This document shows, piece after piece, positions 6,651 through 14,425 of a DNA stretch of 32,640 bases (position 1 is the stretch's first letter; every line of letters begins with the position of its first letter). Origin of the DNA: Candidatus Krumholzibacteriia bacterium. GTDB taxonomy: Bacteria; Krumholzibacteriota; Krumholzibacteriia; LZORAL124-64-63. The notes below the pieces were generated by a model. It was not told the DNA's origin. It saw nothing but the letters and a program-made list of their open reading frames with translations, and did not search any database. A program made the position numbers and the translations under genes. The stretch covers positions 1 through 32,640 of the forward strand of contig JAUVII010000015.1 in assembly GCA_030592845.1 (NCBI GenBank). The letters run 5' to 3'.

Positions 6651-7955
6651 ATGAACCGACGCCCCGCGTCAGCGAGTTCTTTTCTCGCCGCTTTGACCCA
6701 GTCGGCGATACTTTTTTCCCTCCTGCTCTTATTCCTGCTGGTGTCCGGTTGCGAAAGCACCGACACGGTAGTTCCGGATGATCCTCCATCGGCCGGTTCG
6801 GCCCCCGTCCTGGACATCGAGCCCGAGTTTTCCCAGGGGGAAGCCAATACCGTTTCGTGGACCCTTCCCGACGACGAGGGGAAAACCACGCGGGAACTTG
6901 AATTTCTCGTCCAGCGATCCGGCGATCCCCAGTTTGCCGACGAGGTGGTGGAAAGCGATTGGGTTTCGGGATCGTCCTACGAATTCACCGGCCTGGAGAA
7001 CGGCCAGACAAACCACTTCCGGGTCCGCGGGCGCAACCTTCAGGGTGCTGAAACGGATTGGTCGTCAAGCCAGTCGTCCACCCAGGACGCGGCTGCTCCG
7101 GTGGCCACGCTGACGGATATGAAAACCGAGCAGACAAGTCTTCTGTTCTGGTTTCAGTTGGCGGCCACCGACGAGCTCAGCGGCCTCGCCGAAATCGAAC
7201 TCTGGTTCGGGCTTGAAGGCGCCGAAAAAACACTCTACGGAACCTTCCCCCCCGGCGAAGTGACCTTCCAGGCGACCCAGGGTGGAACCCACGAGTTTAT
7301 TGCCCTGGCAACTGATGCGGTCGGCAACCGGCAGGACATGGACACCGCTGTCACCGAGGCGACGATCGTGCCCGAGCCCATCATCATCATCGACAGGAAC
7401 GCGGAGGAATTCGATATCACCGCCGCGGTGCTGGAATTCCGCATGGCCGTACAATACTGGGAGTTCGGATTGGGCCGATTCACCATCCGGCCTGTCATCG
7501 ACCCCTTGATGATCGGTCCGGGTCACAGGGACTATCCGGACGACGTCAACGTCACGGAAATCCTGGGAGTCGCCTACGGGGACGATGTCCGGGCCTACAA
7601 GATCGGCGACATGATGGACAAGGAGGTGGTCGACGACGTCGTCAACGGGACGCCCATTGCCGTCTGCTACTGACCTCTCTGCAATTCGGTTGTAGTTTAC
7701 AACCGCACACTCGACGGAGAAGTCCTGACGATCGCCGCCAGCGGCTGGACCTGGCATCAGATTTTTGTCCTGCAGGATTATGAAACGGGAAGTCTGTGGT
7801 TCCCGGGCCTGTCCTTTCCCGGCGGAACGGATTTTCTGCTCTGCGTCGCGGGCCCCCATCAGGGAAAGAAACTCTGGGCCAACCACTCGGGTCGTGTCAA
7901 ATGGAGACCCTGGCACGAGGCCTATCCCAACTCACTCATCATGAAGGTCAAGTAG
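6651..7955 (+). CDS. DUF3179 lipoprotein, probable selenoprotein (in-frame UGA = Sec341)
   Basis: The track ends this gene at the TGA at 7671, but the same frame continues to a TAG at 7953 and the continuation is the rest of the same domain. N-terminus: signal with lipobox LVSGC (Cys34); then a fibronectin-III-like part (~52-146, ending FRVRGRNLQGAETDWS), a second beta-rich segment (~150-240), and DUF3179 (~275-434). The domain reads 'GDDVRAYKIGD...VVDDVVNGTPIAVCY-U-PLCNSVVVYNRTLDGEVLT...YETGSLW...GPHQGKKL...WHEAYPNSLIM'. In DUF3179 the motif here is Y-C-P-L-C, so UGA replaces the first Cys, giving a U-P-L-C redox motif. A SECIS-like hairpin lies 14 bases after the UGA. I choose the ATG at 6651 (AAGGA about 6 bases upstream) over the GTG at 6636. 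An alternative is a nonsense mutation or a sequencing error in TGC/TGT; the hairpin argues against this. DUF3179 function is unknown; an exported thiol/selenol redox role is inference. Confidence 0.85.
7687..7705 (+). promoter_or_regulatory. Bacterial SECIS-like hairpin after the in-frame UGA
   Basis: CGGTTGT and ACAACCG form a perfect 7-bp stem closed by the 5-base loop AGTTT. The loop begins 20 bases after the UGA (7671-7673). Bacterial SECIS elements are known to be short coding-region hairpins directly 3' of the UGA, with a small apical loop that has a G in the first two positions (here the second), at roughly this distance. The element lies inside the coding frame (codons for S-V-V-V-Y-N-R). 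Confidence 0.7.
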
Positions 7956-7983
7956 ACCTGGTTAATTCCACTGAAGACCTGCA

Positions 7984-8012
7984 CGCCGGGCGGAAACGCC
8001 CGGCGGTTTTTT
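7984..8012 (+). terminator. Intrinsic terminator of the DUF3179 gene
   Basis: CGCCGGGCG, loop GAAA, CGCCCGGCG: a perfect 9-bp stem with a GNRA tetraloop, then G and TTTTTT. It sits 28 bases after the TAG at 7953, not after the TGA at 7671, which supports transcription and translation through to the later stop. Confidence 0.9.
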
Positions 8013-8036
8013 GCCATCCATAACCCGTTTTATACG

Positions 8037-8065
8037 TTGCGGTTGGGGGTCTCTTATTGTATCCT
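8037..8065 (+). promoter_or_regulatory. Possible sigma70-type promoter for the kinase gene
   Basis: TTGCGG and TATCCT are separated by 17 bases, about 85 bases before the kinase ATG and just after the preceding terminator. The match is moderate and position is the main support. Confidence 0.25.
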
Positions 8066-8148
8066 GAGTTTTGAGGGAGCCCAATTGCGGCCGTCGCCCG
8101 TGGCTGCGTTTATCATCGGAACAACCAACAATTGGGACCGGGGGCCTC

Positions 8149-10740
8149 ATGCAGGGACGGATGGTATCCCATTACAAGATTATCGAATGCCTGGGTGGCG
8201 GAGCCATGGGCCAGGTGTTCAAGGCCGAAGACACCCTTCTGCACCGCCCCGTCGCGCTGAAATTCCTGCCCGCCGAACTTACCGAAGACGAAGAGGCCTC
8301 CCAGCGCTTCATGCGCGAGGCCCGGGCCACACCCTCCCTGGATCACCCCAACATCTGCGCCATCCATGAAATTGCCCAGGCCGAGGACGGCTCCTGGTAC
8401 ATCGCCATGGCCTGGTACGACGGCCAGACACTGAAAAAGACCATCAGCAGGGGCCCGCTGGACCCCGAACTGGCCTTGCGCTACGCCCGGCAAACGGCCC
8501 TCGGCCTGGGCGATGCCCACGACCATGATGTGGTTCATCGCGACATCAAGCCGGCCAACATCATCGTCACCGACCGGGGTGACGTGAAGATTCTCGATTT
8601 CGGCCTGGCCCGGCTGCTGGGCAAGGCCCGCCTGACCCGAACCGGCACCGTGATGGGCACGGCGGCCTACATGTCCCCCGAGCAGGCGCGCGGCGAGGAC
8701 GTGGGCACCAGTTCGGATATCTGGTCGCTGGGAGTCGTGCTTTACGAAATGCTGTCGGGCAAGGTGCCGTTCGATGGCGAGAGCGACGTGGCCATGATCT
8801 ATTCGGTGCTGCATTCCGAACCGGCCCCCCTGCCCCAGCCGATATGCCGGAACAGCGAAATATGTACGGACATCATCCAAAACTGTCTGGCCCGCAACAC
8901 CAGGGACCGCTACCCCTCCGCCAAGATCCTGGCCGAAGATATCGAGCTGGCCATGGAAGGCTCCAAGACCTCTTTCGGGTCGCGGCCCTCGAGTTCTTCC
9001 ATTTTCGCCCCCCCGGAACGGCCCCGCTGGCACCGGTTGATTCCCGCGCTGGTCGCCCTGGCCCTGTTGGTGGCCTTAGCTTTTCCCCAGACCCGCGGCT
9101 TCCTCCGCTCGGTCGTTCCTTTTGCCTCGAGTGAGAAGCCGGCCGGCGTGGCCGTGGTTCCCTTCCACGTTACCGGGGACATGGATGACGCCACGGCCTT
9201 TGGTCATGGATTGAGCAACATGATCAACAACCGGCTGTCGGGACTGGAACAGTACACCGACAAGTTCTGGGTCGTACCCCCAGGGCAAATCAAGAGGCGA
9301 AGAATCGCGGACGACGACAGGGCGCGGGTAGTGCTTGGGGTCCAGCAGATCATCACCGGCACCGGGAACATGAGCGGCCATACCATCACCCTCAATTTGA
9401 CCGTTCACGACACCAGGGACAACACCTACAAATCCCGGGAATTCAGGGATTTCGCGGGTAACCTCAAAATCTGGCAAAGCGATCTGCTGGCCTGGCTTGT
9501 CGAAAATATTGATCCCGAACTGGGGACGATTCCCGACAGGTTAACCGGCGCCAAAAACACCAACATCCCCTCGTCGTTTCTGGATTTTCAGACCGGGCTC
9601 GGCCATCTCACAGGAGCTCCCGGCGAAATCGGTGATGAAAACGCCGCGGCGGCCCTGCCCTATCTGGAGCGGGCCGTGGCCAGCGACTCGTCCTATTCCT
9701 GTGCCTGGGCCCAGCTGGGCCGGGCGGTGTGGCTCAGTTACGGACCAACCGAATCGGTCAGGGTGACCGAGGCCGAAAACTATCTGACCACCGCCGCCCG
9801 CCTGGACACCACCGCCGCACTGCCCCGCTACTACCTGGGCAACATTCAGGCCCGGTTGGGGAACACCGACGCCGCCGTGCGCAGCTACAACCAGGCCCTG
9901 GCCCAGGATCCATTGCACCAACCAACTTTGGACGGGCTGAGCATTCTGCACTATCGGAACGGGGATCATGAGCTTGCCGAAGACGCTTATTATCGGGCCA
10001 TCGACGCCCGCCCGTTGTTTCCGCGTACCTACAGGAACGCCGGAGTGTTCCACTACCAGCGGGAGGACATGGTCAAGTCACGTGAGAATTTCGAGATCAT
10101 GCTCACGCTGACCCCTGGCGACGCCCTGGGCTATCGCATGATGGGCATCGCCTTTTTTGGAGAGGAAGATTACAAGAACTCGGAAATCATGTTTGAAAAG
10201 TCCCTGGACATTGAAGCCACCCCCTGGACCTACTCGAACCTGGGCACCCTCTACTTCTATGACCAGAGGTACGCCGACAGCATCACCATGTGCCAAAAGA
10301 CCCTGGAAACGGAGCCCGACGACTTTGGCACCCAGCGCACCCTGGCCTCTTCCTACGAGTTCGCCCCCGGTTTTGAAGACTCGGTGCTTCCGGCCTATGA
10401 AAAAGCAATGGAGCTGTTGCAGGCCTTGCTGGTTCAGGACCCCAAGAGCATTGAATACCAGGCCGATCACTCGTCTTTTTGTGCCATCCTGGGATTTCCT
10501 GAAACCTCTCAGGAGATCCTGGACGATCTGGAGGCCAACCATCCCAAACTGGATACAGGGAACATGTTCAGCATGGCTTCCACCTACGAAAGACTTGGAA
10601 ACCGCGACCGGGCCATGGACTGGCTTGAAATGGCCCTGGACCAGGAAATGTCATTCAAAAAGATGGACCACTACCCGGTTCTGAAAAACCTGCAATCCCA
10701 TCCTCGCTACATCGCCCTACGGAAAAAATATGGGGAATAG
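8149..10740 (+). CDS. Ser/Thr protein kinase with TolB-like and TPR domains
   Basis: 863 residues from the ATG at 8149. The ORF opens at an upstream TTG, but MQGRMVSHYKI aligns with the usual start of this kinase group. Residues ~7-270 are a Hanks-type kinase: Gly loop LGGGAMGQVF, Lys38 in ALKF, Glu57, HRDIKPAN (Asp132, Asn137), DFG 150-152 and GTAAYMSPEQ, so it should be active. A single membrane segment follows (~297-313, LIPALVALALLVALAF). Outside the membrane lies a TolB-N/FlgO-like domain (~333-470, VAVVPFHVTGDMDDATAFGHGLS...), then about eight TPR-type helical repeats to the end (~500-860). The layout suggests an inner-membrane sensor kinase whose TPR part binds a partner. The small gene 46 bases downstream may be co-transcribed. 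Confidence 0.95.
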   Translation: MQGRMVSHYKIIECLGGGAMGQVFKAEDTLLHRPVALKFLPAELTEDEEASQRFMREARATPSLDHPNICAIHEIAQAEDGSWYIAMAWYDGQTLKKTISRGPLDPELALRYARQTALGLGDAHDHDVVHRDIKPANIIVTDRGDVKILDFGLARLLGKARLTRTGTVMGTAAYMSPEQARGEDVGTSSDIWSLGVVLYEMLSGKVPFDGESDVAMIYSVLHSEPAPLPQPICRNSEICTDIIQNCLARNTRDRYPSAKILAEDIELAMEGSKTSFGSRPSSSSIFAPPERPRWHRLIPALVALALLVALAFPQTRGFLRSVVPFASSEKPAGVAVVPFHVTGDMDDATAFGHGLSNMINNRLSGLEQYTDKFWVVPPGQIKRRRIADDDRARVVLGVQQIITGTGNMSGHTITLNLTVHDTRDNTYKSREFRDFAGNLKIWQSDLLAWLVENIDPELGTIPDRLTGAKNTNIPSSFLDFQTGLGHLTGAPGEIGDENAAAALPYLERAVASDSSYSCAWAQLGRAVWLSYGPTESVRVTEAENYLTTAARLDTTAALPRYYLGNIQARLGNTDAAVRSYNQALAQDPLHQPTLDGLSILHYRNGDHELAEDAYYRAIDARPLFPRTYRNAGVFHYQREDMVKSRENFEIMLTLTPGDALGYRMMGIAFFGEEDYKNSEIMFEKSLDIEATPWTYSNLGTLYFYDQRYADSITMCQKTLETEPDDFGTQRTLASSYEFAPGFEDSVLPAYEKAMELLQALLVQDPKSIEYQADHSSFCAILGFPETSQEILDDLEANHPKLDTGNMFSMASTYERLGNRDRAMDWLEMALDQEMSFKKMDHYPVLKNLQSHPRYIALRKKYGE

Positions 10741-10786
10741 GCGGCTCGTTTCGGCGGGTCATTAACCACTGAGAGGGAGGAACGAG

Positions 10787-11212
10787 ATGAGTCCAAAAAA
10801 ACCCAAGAAGATCAAGCCCGTTAGAAACCCAAAATACGTACACAAACTGAATGAAGAAGTTTTTCAGATCTCCGGCCCCATGATTAACGTGAAGCCGGGT
10901 GAAACGGTGGAAATCCTGATTCCCGGACCAAAGGGATTCACGGTTTACCTCCCCATTGGTGAACACTTCAATGCCCAGATCTTCGAAGCCCTGGAGAATC
11001 CAGAATGGGCCCAGGAGGAAATGGAAGCAGCCTCAGGTTCCAATTCAGGATCCGCCATCAACAAGTTTTGGGGGGTTCAAATGACTCGAATTTCCACGTC
11101 CTTTGCTACCCCGGGTAATCCCGAAGGGGAGTTTCCATATTGCATTTACAGCAAGGAGCTCAAAAACTTCGCGGTGGGAAATTCCCCACCCAAGATGGGC
11201 CTGAAACCCTGA
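10787..11212 (+). CDS. Small protein of unknown function downstream of the kinase
   Basis: 141 residues, no recognised family. A very basic N-terminus (MSPKKPKKIKPVRNPKY) is followed by a compact beta-rich part (VFQISGPMINVKPGETVEILIPGPKGFTVYLPIG), an acidic helix-like stretch (FEALENPEWAQEEMEAA), a Ser/Gly linker and a second strand-rich part. There is no signal peptide or membrane segment, so it is probably cytosolic. GGGAGG lies about 6 bases before the ATG, giving strong support that it is translated. It starts 46 bases after the kinase stop and is followed by a strong terminator, so it may share the kinase transcript and could be a substrate or partner; this is inference. Confidence 0.75.
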   Translation: MSPKKPKKIKPVRNPKYVHKLNEEVFQISGPMINVKPGETVEILIPGPKGFTVYLPIGEHFNAQIFEALENPEWAQEEMEAASGSNSGSAINKFWGVQMTRISTSFATPGNPEGEFPYCIYSKELKNFAVGNSPPKMGLKP

Positions 11213-11230
11213 CTTGGACTGGACGAACAA

Positions 11231-11270
11231 ACGCCCCCGCGCCTTACGGTCGCGGGGGCGTTTTTGTTTT
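11231..11270. terminator. Bidirectional intrinsic terminator between convergent genes
   Basis: ACGCCCCCGCG and CGCGGGGGCGT form an 11-bp stem with a 9-base loop, followed on the plus strand by TTTTTGTTTTT and preceded by AACAAA, which reads as TTTGTT on the minus strand. It separates the small kinase-linked gene (+) from the nuclease-like gene (-) and could serve both. Confidence 0.85.
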
Positions 11271-11284
11271 TGGCGACCTGTGCG

Positions 11285-13075
11285 CTATTCCACCAGGGTG
11301 ATCGAACGCGTCCGCACGACCGTCGCGGCGCCCATCCGCGCGACCATGCGCACCTGGTATACACCCGAGGCGACCTGCCGGCCGGCGCGGTCGGTGCCAT
11401 CCCATCTCGTGCTGAAGGGCCCGGCCCTGTACTGCCCGGAAACCAGCTCGCGCACCAGATGGCCGCGAGCATCGTAGACGCTCAGTTCAACAGCACCGGG
11501 TCGATCCAGATCGAACCTGATTTCGGTGGATGGGTTGAAGGGATTCGGGATGTTGGGCAACAGCCGGGCGCCGCTTGTTGCCGGCACCTGCGGAACGGGC
11601 GAAAGCGGATTGAATACTGTGAAATCCGCCACCCTCGGAGCGTGATCACTGGCGTCGGTGGTGTCGTAGGTTTGAAGCCCGTGGGCGGCAAGGTTTGCCG
11701 GAGTCATGGTCCGGGTTTCCAGCACGTAGTGGTTGTGGATGTCGAGCACGCTGTCGGTGTACATTATGTAATCCAGTACCCCGGGGTAGTAGGTACTATA
11801 GTCCTTGCGCCAGGTGTAGCTGGCCCGCGCGTCCGGATGGCGGGACAACGGATACGTGAAGTCGTTCCCGTCCCAATCGGGCGCCCCGTCCGCCCCGTAG
11901 GTTCCCTCATCCTGGATATCACCGGTAATGACGGTGTCCAACTGCTGCCGCCAGCCGACGAGATTCAAATCACCGCACAGCACAAAAGGCGTACCCTCGG
12001 GCACGGTAACCACCCCACCGGCGGTCTTGGCGTCACGCAGAAAACCGATCACCGAATCGGCTTCGTTCTGGCGGTCCTGATCGGCGGTGCAGCAACGCCA
12101 GTGGTTGGCGATAAGAAGCAGGTCCTTGGCCGAAGCCTCGCCCAGGTCGAGAAGGGCGGCGGTCACGCGGTAGCCCGGGTTCACTTCCCAGCTTTGCAGG
12201 ATGGGGAAACGGCTGACGATGACATTGCCCGCGTCGCGCATGACGGCGTACCAGTCTTCGCCCGCTCCACTGGGCAGATGCTGCTCGATCTTGTCGCGCA
12301 CCTGGGCCGCGTTGTGGTTCCACACCTCGTTGATGACCAGCACGTCGGGATCCATGGCGTCGAGCATCCGGTTTTGCGCCTGCTCCGCCGACCCGCCGTC
12401 GAACAATCCATCACTCTGCACGTTCCAGGTGGCGATACGAATGTGGGCCGAATCGTCCCGGACCAGGCCCAGGCTGGGAGTGGTTATGGTGCCGGCCGTA
12501 AAGGTGTAGGCAATACTGCCCGAGTTCGGCGCCACATCGCCCGAATCCACGTCCCGCAGGATGAACCGGATATCATCCCCGGTGAAAAGAGCCTGCCCTC
12601 CGGCGGGAATCGCGTCCCGGCGAAACGCAACCTCGAACTCGTTGTTGCTGACCGTGGGGCCGATCAACAGGCCGACATCGGCGTGCTCCACCGTGTAGGA
12701 ACTCCCCGGCTTGAAGATGCCGTCGCGCTGGCCGAACTCCCACATCAGTTCGGCGCCGATGCCGCCGAAGGCCGTGCCGGTGCCGGCGTTCATGTCCGTG
12801 TCGAGATAGAGCCGCATATTCTGCTGCTCGTCGGGCTGGACCTCGCCTTCGATTTCGAAGCGGATGAACAGATAGTCCTGGTCGTTGGCCACCCAGACGC
12901 GGCCGAAATCGACGGGACCCGCGTCGTCATTCGAGTCGTCGAGTACATGGGTCAGGCCCGCCCAGTCCTCGAAATAACCGTTGATCTGGATGGGGACCAG
13001 ATCGGCCAGAACGATTCCGGGAACAAGCAGACAGAACAATGCGACAGCAATTACGCGGGAGGAGGGCGAAAACAT
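11285..13075 (-). CDS. Secreted endonuclease/exonuclease/phosphatase-fold protein with C-terminal sorting domain
   Basis: 596 residues from the ATG at 13075, chosen because AGGAAAGG precedes it and it begins a clean signal peptide (ending PGIVLA). Residues ~28-200 resemble a beta-sandwich substrate-binding module (GYFEDWAGL...YLFIRFEIEGE...NMRLYLDTDMNAGTG). The EEP domain (~205-500) shows ATWNVQS, LVINEVW (catalytic Glu), ANHWRCC, GDLNLVGW and a terminal SDHAPRVADF, the metal and catalytic residues of DNase I/sphingomyelinase-like hydrolases. The end (NIPNPFNPSTEIRFDLDRPGAVELSVYDARGHLVREL...SGVYQVRM) is a FlgD-like/T9SS-like sorting module. It is expected to be exported to the cell surface. 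Substrate (nucleic acid, phospholipid or inositol phosphate) is unknown. An HNH nuclease gene lies 54 bases upstream on the same strand. Confidence 0.9.
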   Translation of the reverse strand: MFSPSSRVIAVALFCLLVPGIVLADLVPIQINGYFEDWAGLTHVLDDSNDDAGPVDFGRVWVANDQDYLFIRFEIEGEVQPDEQQNMRLYLDTDMNAGTGTAFGGIGAELMWEFGQRDGIFKPGSSYTVEHADVGLLIGPTVSNNEFEVAFRRDAIPAGGQALFTGDDIRFILRDVDSGDVAPNSGSIAYTFTAGTITTPSLGLVRDDSAHIRIATWNVQSDGLFDGGSAEQAQNRMLDAMDPDVLVINEVWNHNAAQVRDKIEQHLPSGAGEDWYAVMRDAGNVIVSRFPILQSWEVNPGYRVTAALLDLGEASAKDLLLIANHWRCCTADQDRQNEADSVIGFLRDAKTAGGVVTVPEGTPFVLCGDLNLVGWRQQLDTVITGDIQDEGTYGADGAPDWDGNDFTYPLSRHPDARASYTWRKDYSTYYPGVLDYIMYTDSVLDIHNHYVLETRTMTPANLAAHGLQTYDTTDASDHAPRVADFTVFNPLSPVPQVPATSGARLLPNIPNPFNPSTEIRFDLDRPGAVELSVYDARGHLVRELVSGQYRAGPFSTRWDGTDRAGRQVASGVYQVRMVARMGAATVVRTRSITLVE

Positions 13076-13129
13076 GGGCGAGCCTTTCCTAAACAAGTTT
13101 GGGCGATAACCGGTGAACAATTATAACAT

Positions 13130-14176
13130 TTAGCGTTCGAGATTACAAAAATCTGGTGCTATGACCGCCCCGCCTCCACGTTCATGCCACAGGCGATGGC
13201 AAGACCCGCAGAGAGTCACCAGGTTATCCGGATGGTTGTTGCCACCTTGTTCTCTCGCCACAATGTGATGCACTTCCAGAAAACGGGTTCGCCCGCAACC
13301 GGGCGCCCGGCACCTGTGTTTGTCTCTTGCCAAGACCTCCCGGCGCACGCGGGGCGGGATTGTGGTGGTGTTTCGAGCGCCGTTTTTGCAGACCGCCGCG
13401 TCGCAATGTATTCGTTCAGCTTCGGCCTTACTCAACTCGCGTTCGCCGGCTTGGGTTTGGACGGTCATGACACCAGTTTCAACATTTTCATGAACGTGGA
13501 TCTGCACCGGCGGTCTGCTGGAATGGTGCCCCCGGGGGCACTTTTGGCCCTGTAACTCTTTTGTTTCCAACAGCGCCGCCAGCGCTTCCAGCATCAGCTC
13601 GGCCCTGTCGTTTGGGACGCCGCCCAGTTTGTGGAGCCGCTCGACCAGAGCCGACCGCCGCACCTCCTGTTCAGGCGTCAAATCCATCTGGAAACGAACC
13701 GGCAGCTCGCGCGGTGCAACCACTGTCGGAATTGAAGGCAGCAGTTCACCCTGAGCCGGATCCACTTTGGCCGCCCTCTTGGCCTTCTTCACCTCGTGGA
13801 TCAATTCCTTGCGGGTTCCCTTGGCGGCTTCGAGCCAGGGAACCTGGGTTTCAGGCGTGGCCACCGAAATGATTTCCCGCGCTTTGGTGTAACCGAGGTC
13901 ACCGGACACCACGGCCTCGCGTACCGCCGGCAATTTTTCCAACTGCCGGGCTAGGCGAATGAAATCATCAGCCCGCGACTTGGAAAAACCCAGTTCCTTC
14001 ATGGCGTACTGGTTGATGGATGAACAACCAAGATCACGAAAAAGACGGCGGCGCATGATCTCGCCAAACCACAACACGGCGCACTGGTGGGCATCATCCA
14101 TGGCAGTCAGCGAGCGCTGGAGAGAAACGTGGACTTTGGCGGCTGGTTGGTCGGATTTGAAGGGAACGGCAGGCAT
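13130..14176 (-). CDS. HNH endonuclease
   Basis: 348 residues. The start is set at the ATG at 14176, which has GGAGGAA 5 bases upstream; the extra 25 codons in the track lack this. The C-terminus is a classical HNH domain: VLARDKHRCRAPGCGR, LEVHHIVAREQGGNNHPDNLVTLCGSCHRLWHE, with paired Cys-x-x-Cys-type zinc ligands and the His-His/Asn/His set. The N-terminal two thirds are helical and resemble the DUF222-type region that precedes HNH domains in 13E12-like proteins (LGFSKSRADDFIRLARQLEKLPAVREAVVSGDLGYTKAREI). Such genes often occur in many copies per genome and may be selfish elements. No partner methylase is nearby. Confidence 0.9.
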   Translation of the reverse strand: MPAVPFKSDQPAAKVHVSLQRSLTAMDDAHQCAVLWFGEIMRRRLFRDLGCSSINQYAMKELGFSKSRADDFIRLARQLEKLPAVREAVVSGDLGYTKAREIISVATPETQVPWLEAAKGTRKELIHEVKKAKRAAKVDPAQGELLPSIPTVVAPRELPVRFQMDLTPEQEVRRSALVERLHKLGGVPNDRAELMLEALAALLETKELQGQKCPRGHHSSRPPVQIHVHENVETGVMTVQTQAGERELSKAEAERIHCDAAVCKNGARNTTTIPPRVRREVLARDKHRCRAPGCGRTRFLEVHHIVAREQGGNNHPDNLVTLCGSCHRLWHERGGGAVIAPDFCNLER

Positions 14177-14425
14177 GGATATTCCTCCAGGAATGGGGTG
14201 ATTGGGAGGTACAAACAATATACGAACAAAAGACGAAAACAACAAGAACAAATTGGGTTAATGTGCATTATTTTCAAGTATTTATCCAAAATCATCAAAA
14301 CCAATAAATCCGGAACTCCCCAACCGCCTTCCCGGTTCACCCAAACAACCTGTGGCGATCAGGGCTCAGGTGCTATTTAATAGGCAAAACGCCACACAGA
14401 ATCCTGAATTACGAAGGAAGCCCCG

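Noticed and set aside
7674-7955. Reading the segment after the TGA as a non-coding 3' region or a pseudogene remnant
   Set aside because: It continues the DUF3179 domain in the same frame without further damage, and the intrinsic terminator follows the later stop.
11264-13126. 620-residue plus-strand ORF
   Set aside because: It lies opposite the EEP-fold gene and has no family features; a GC-driven shadow.
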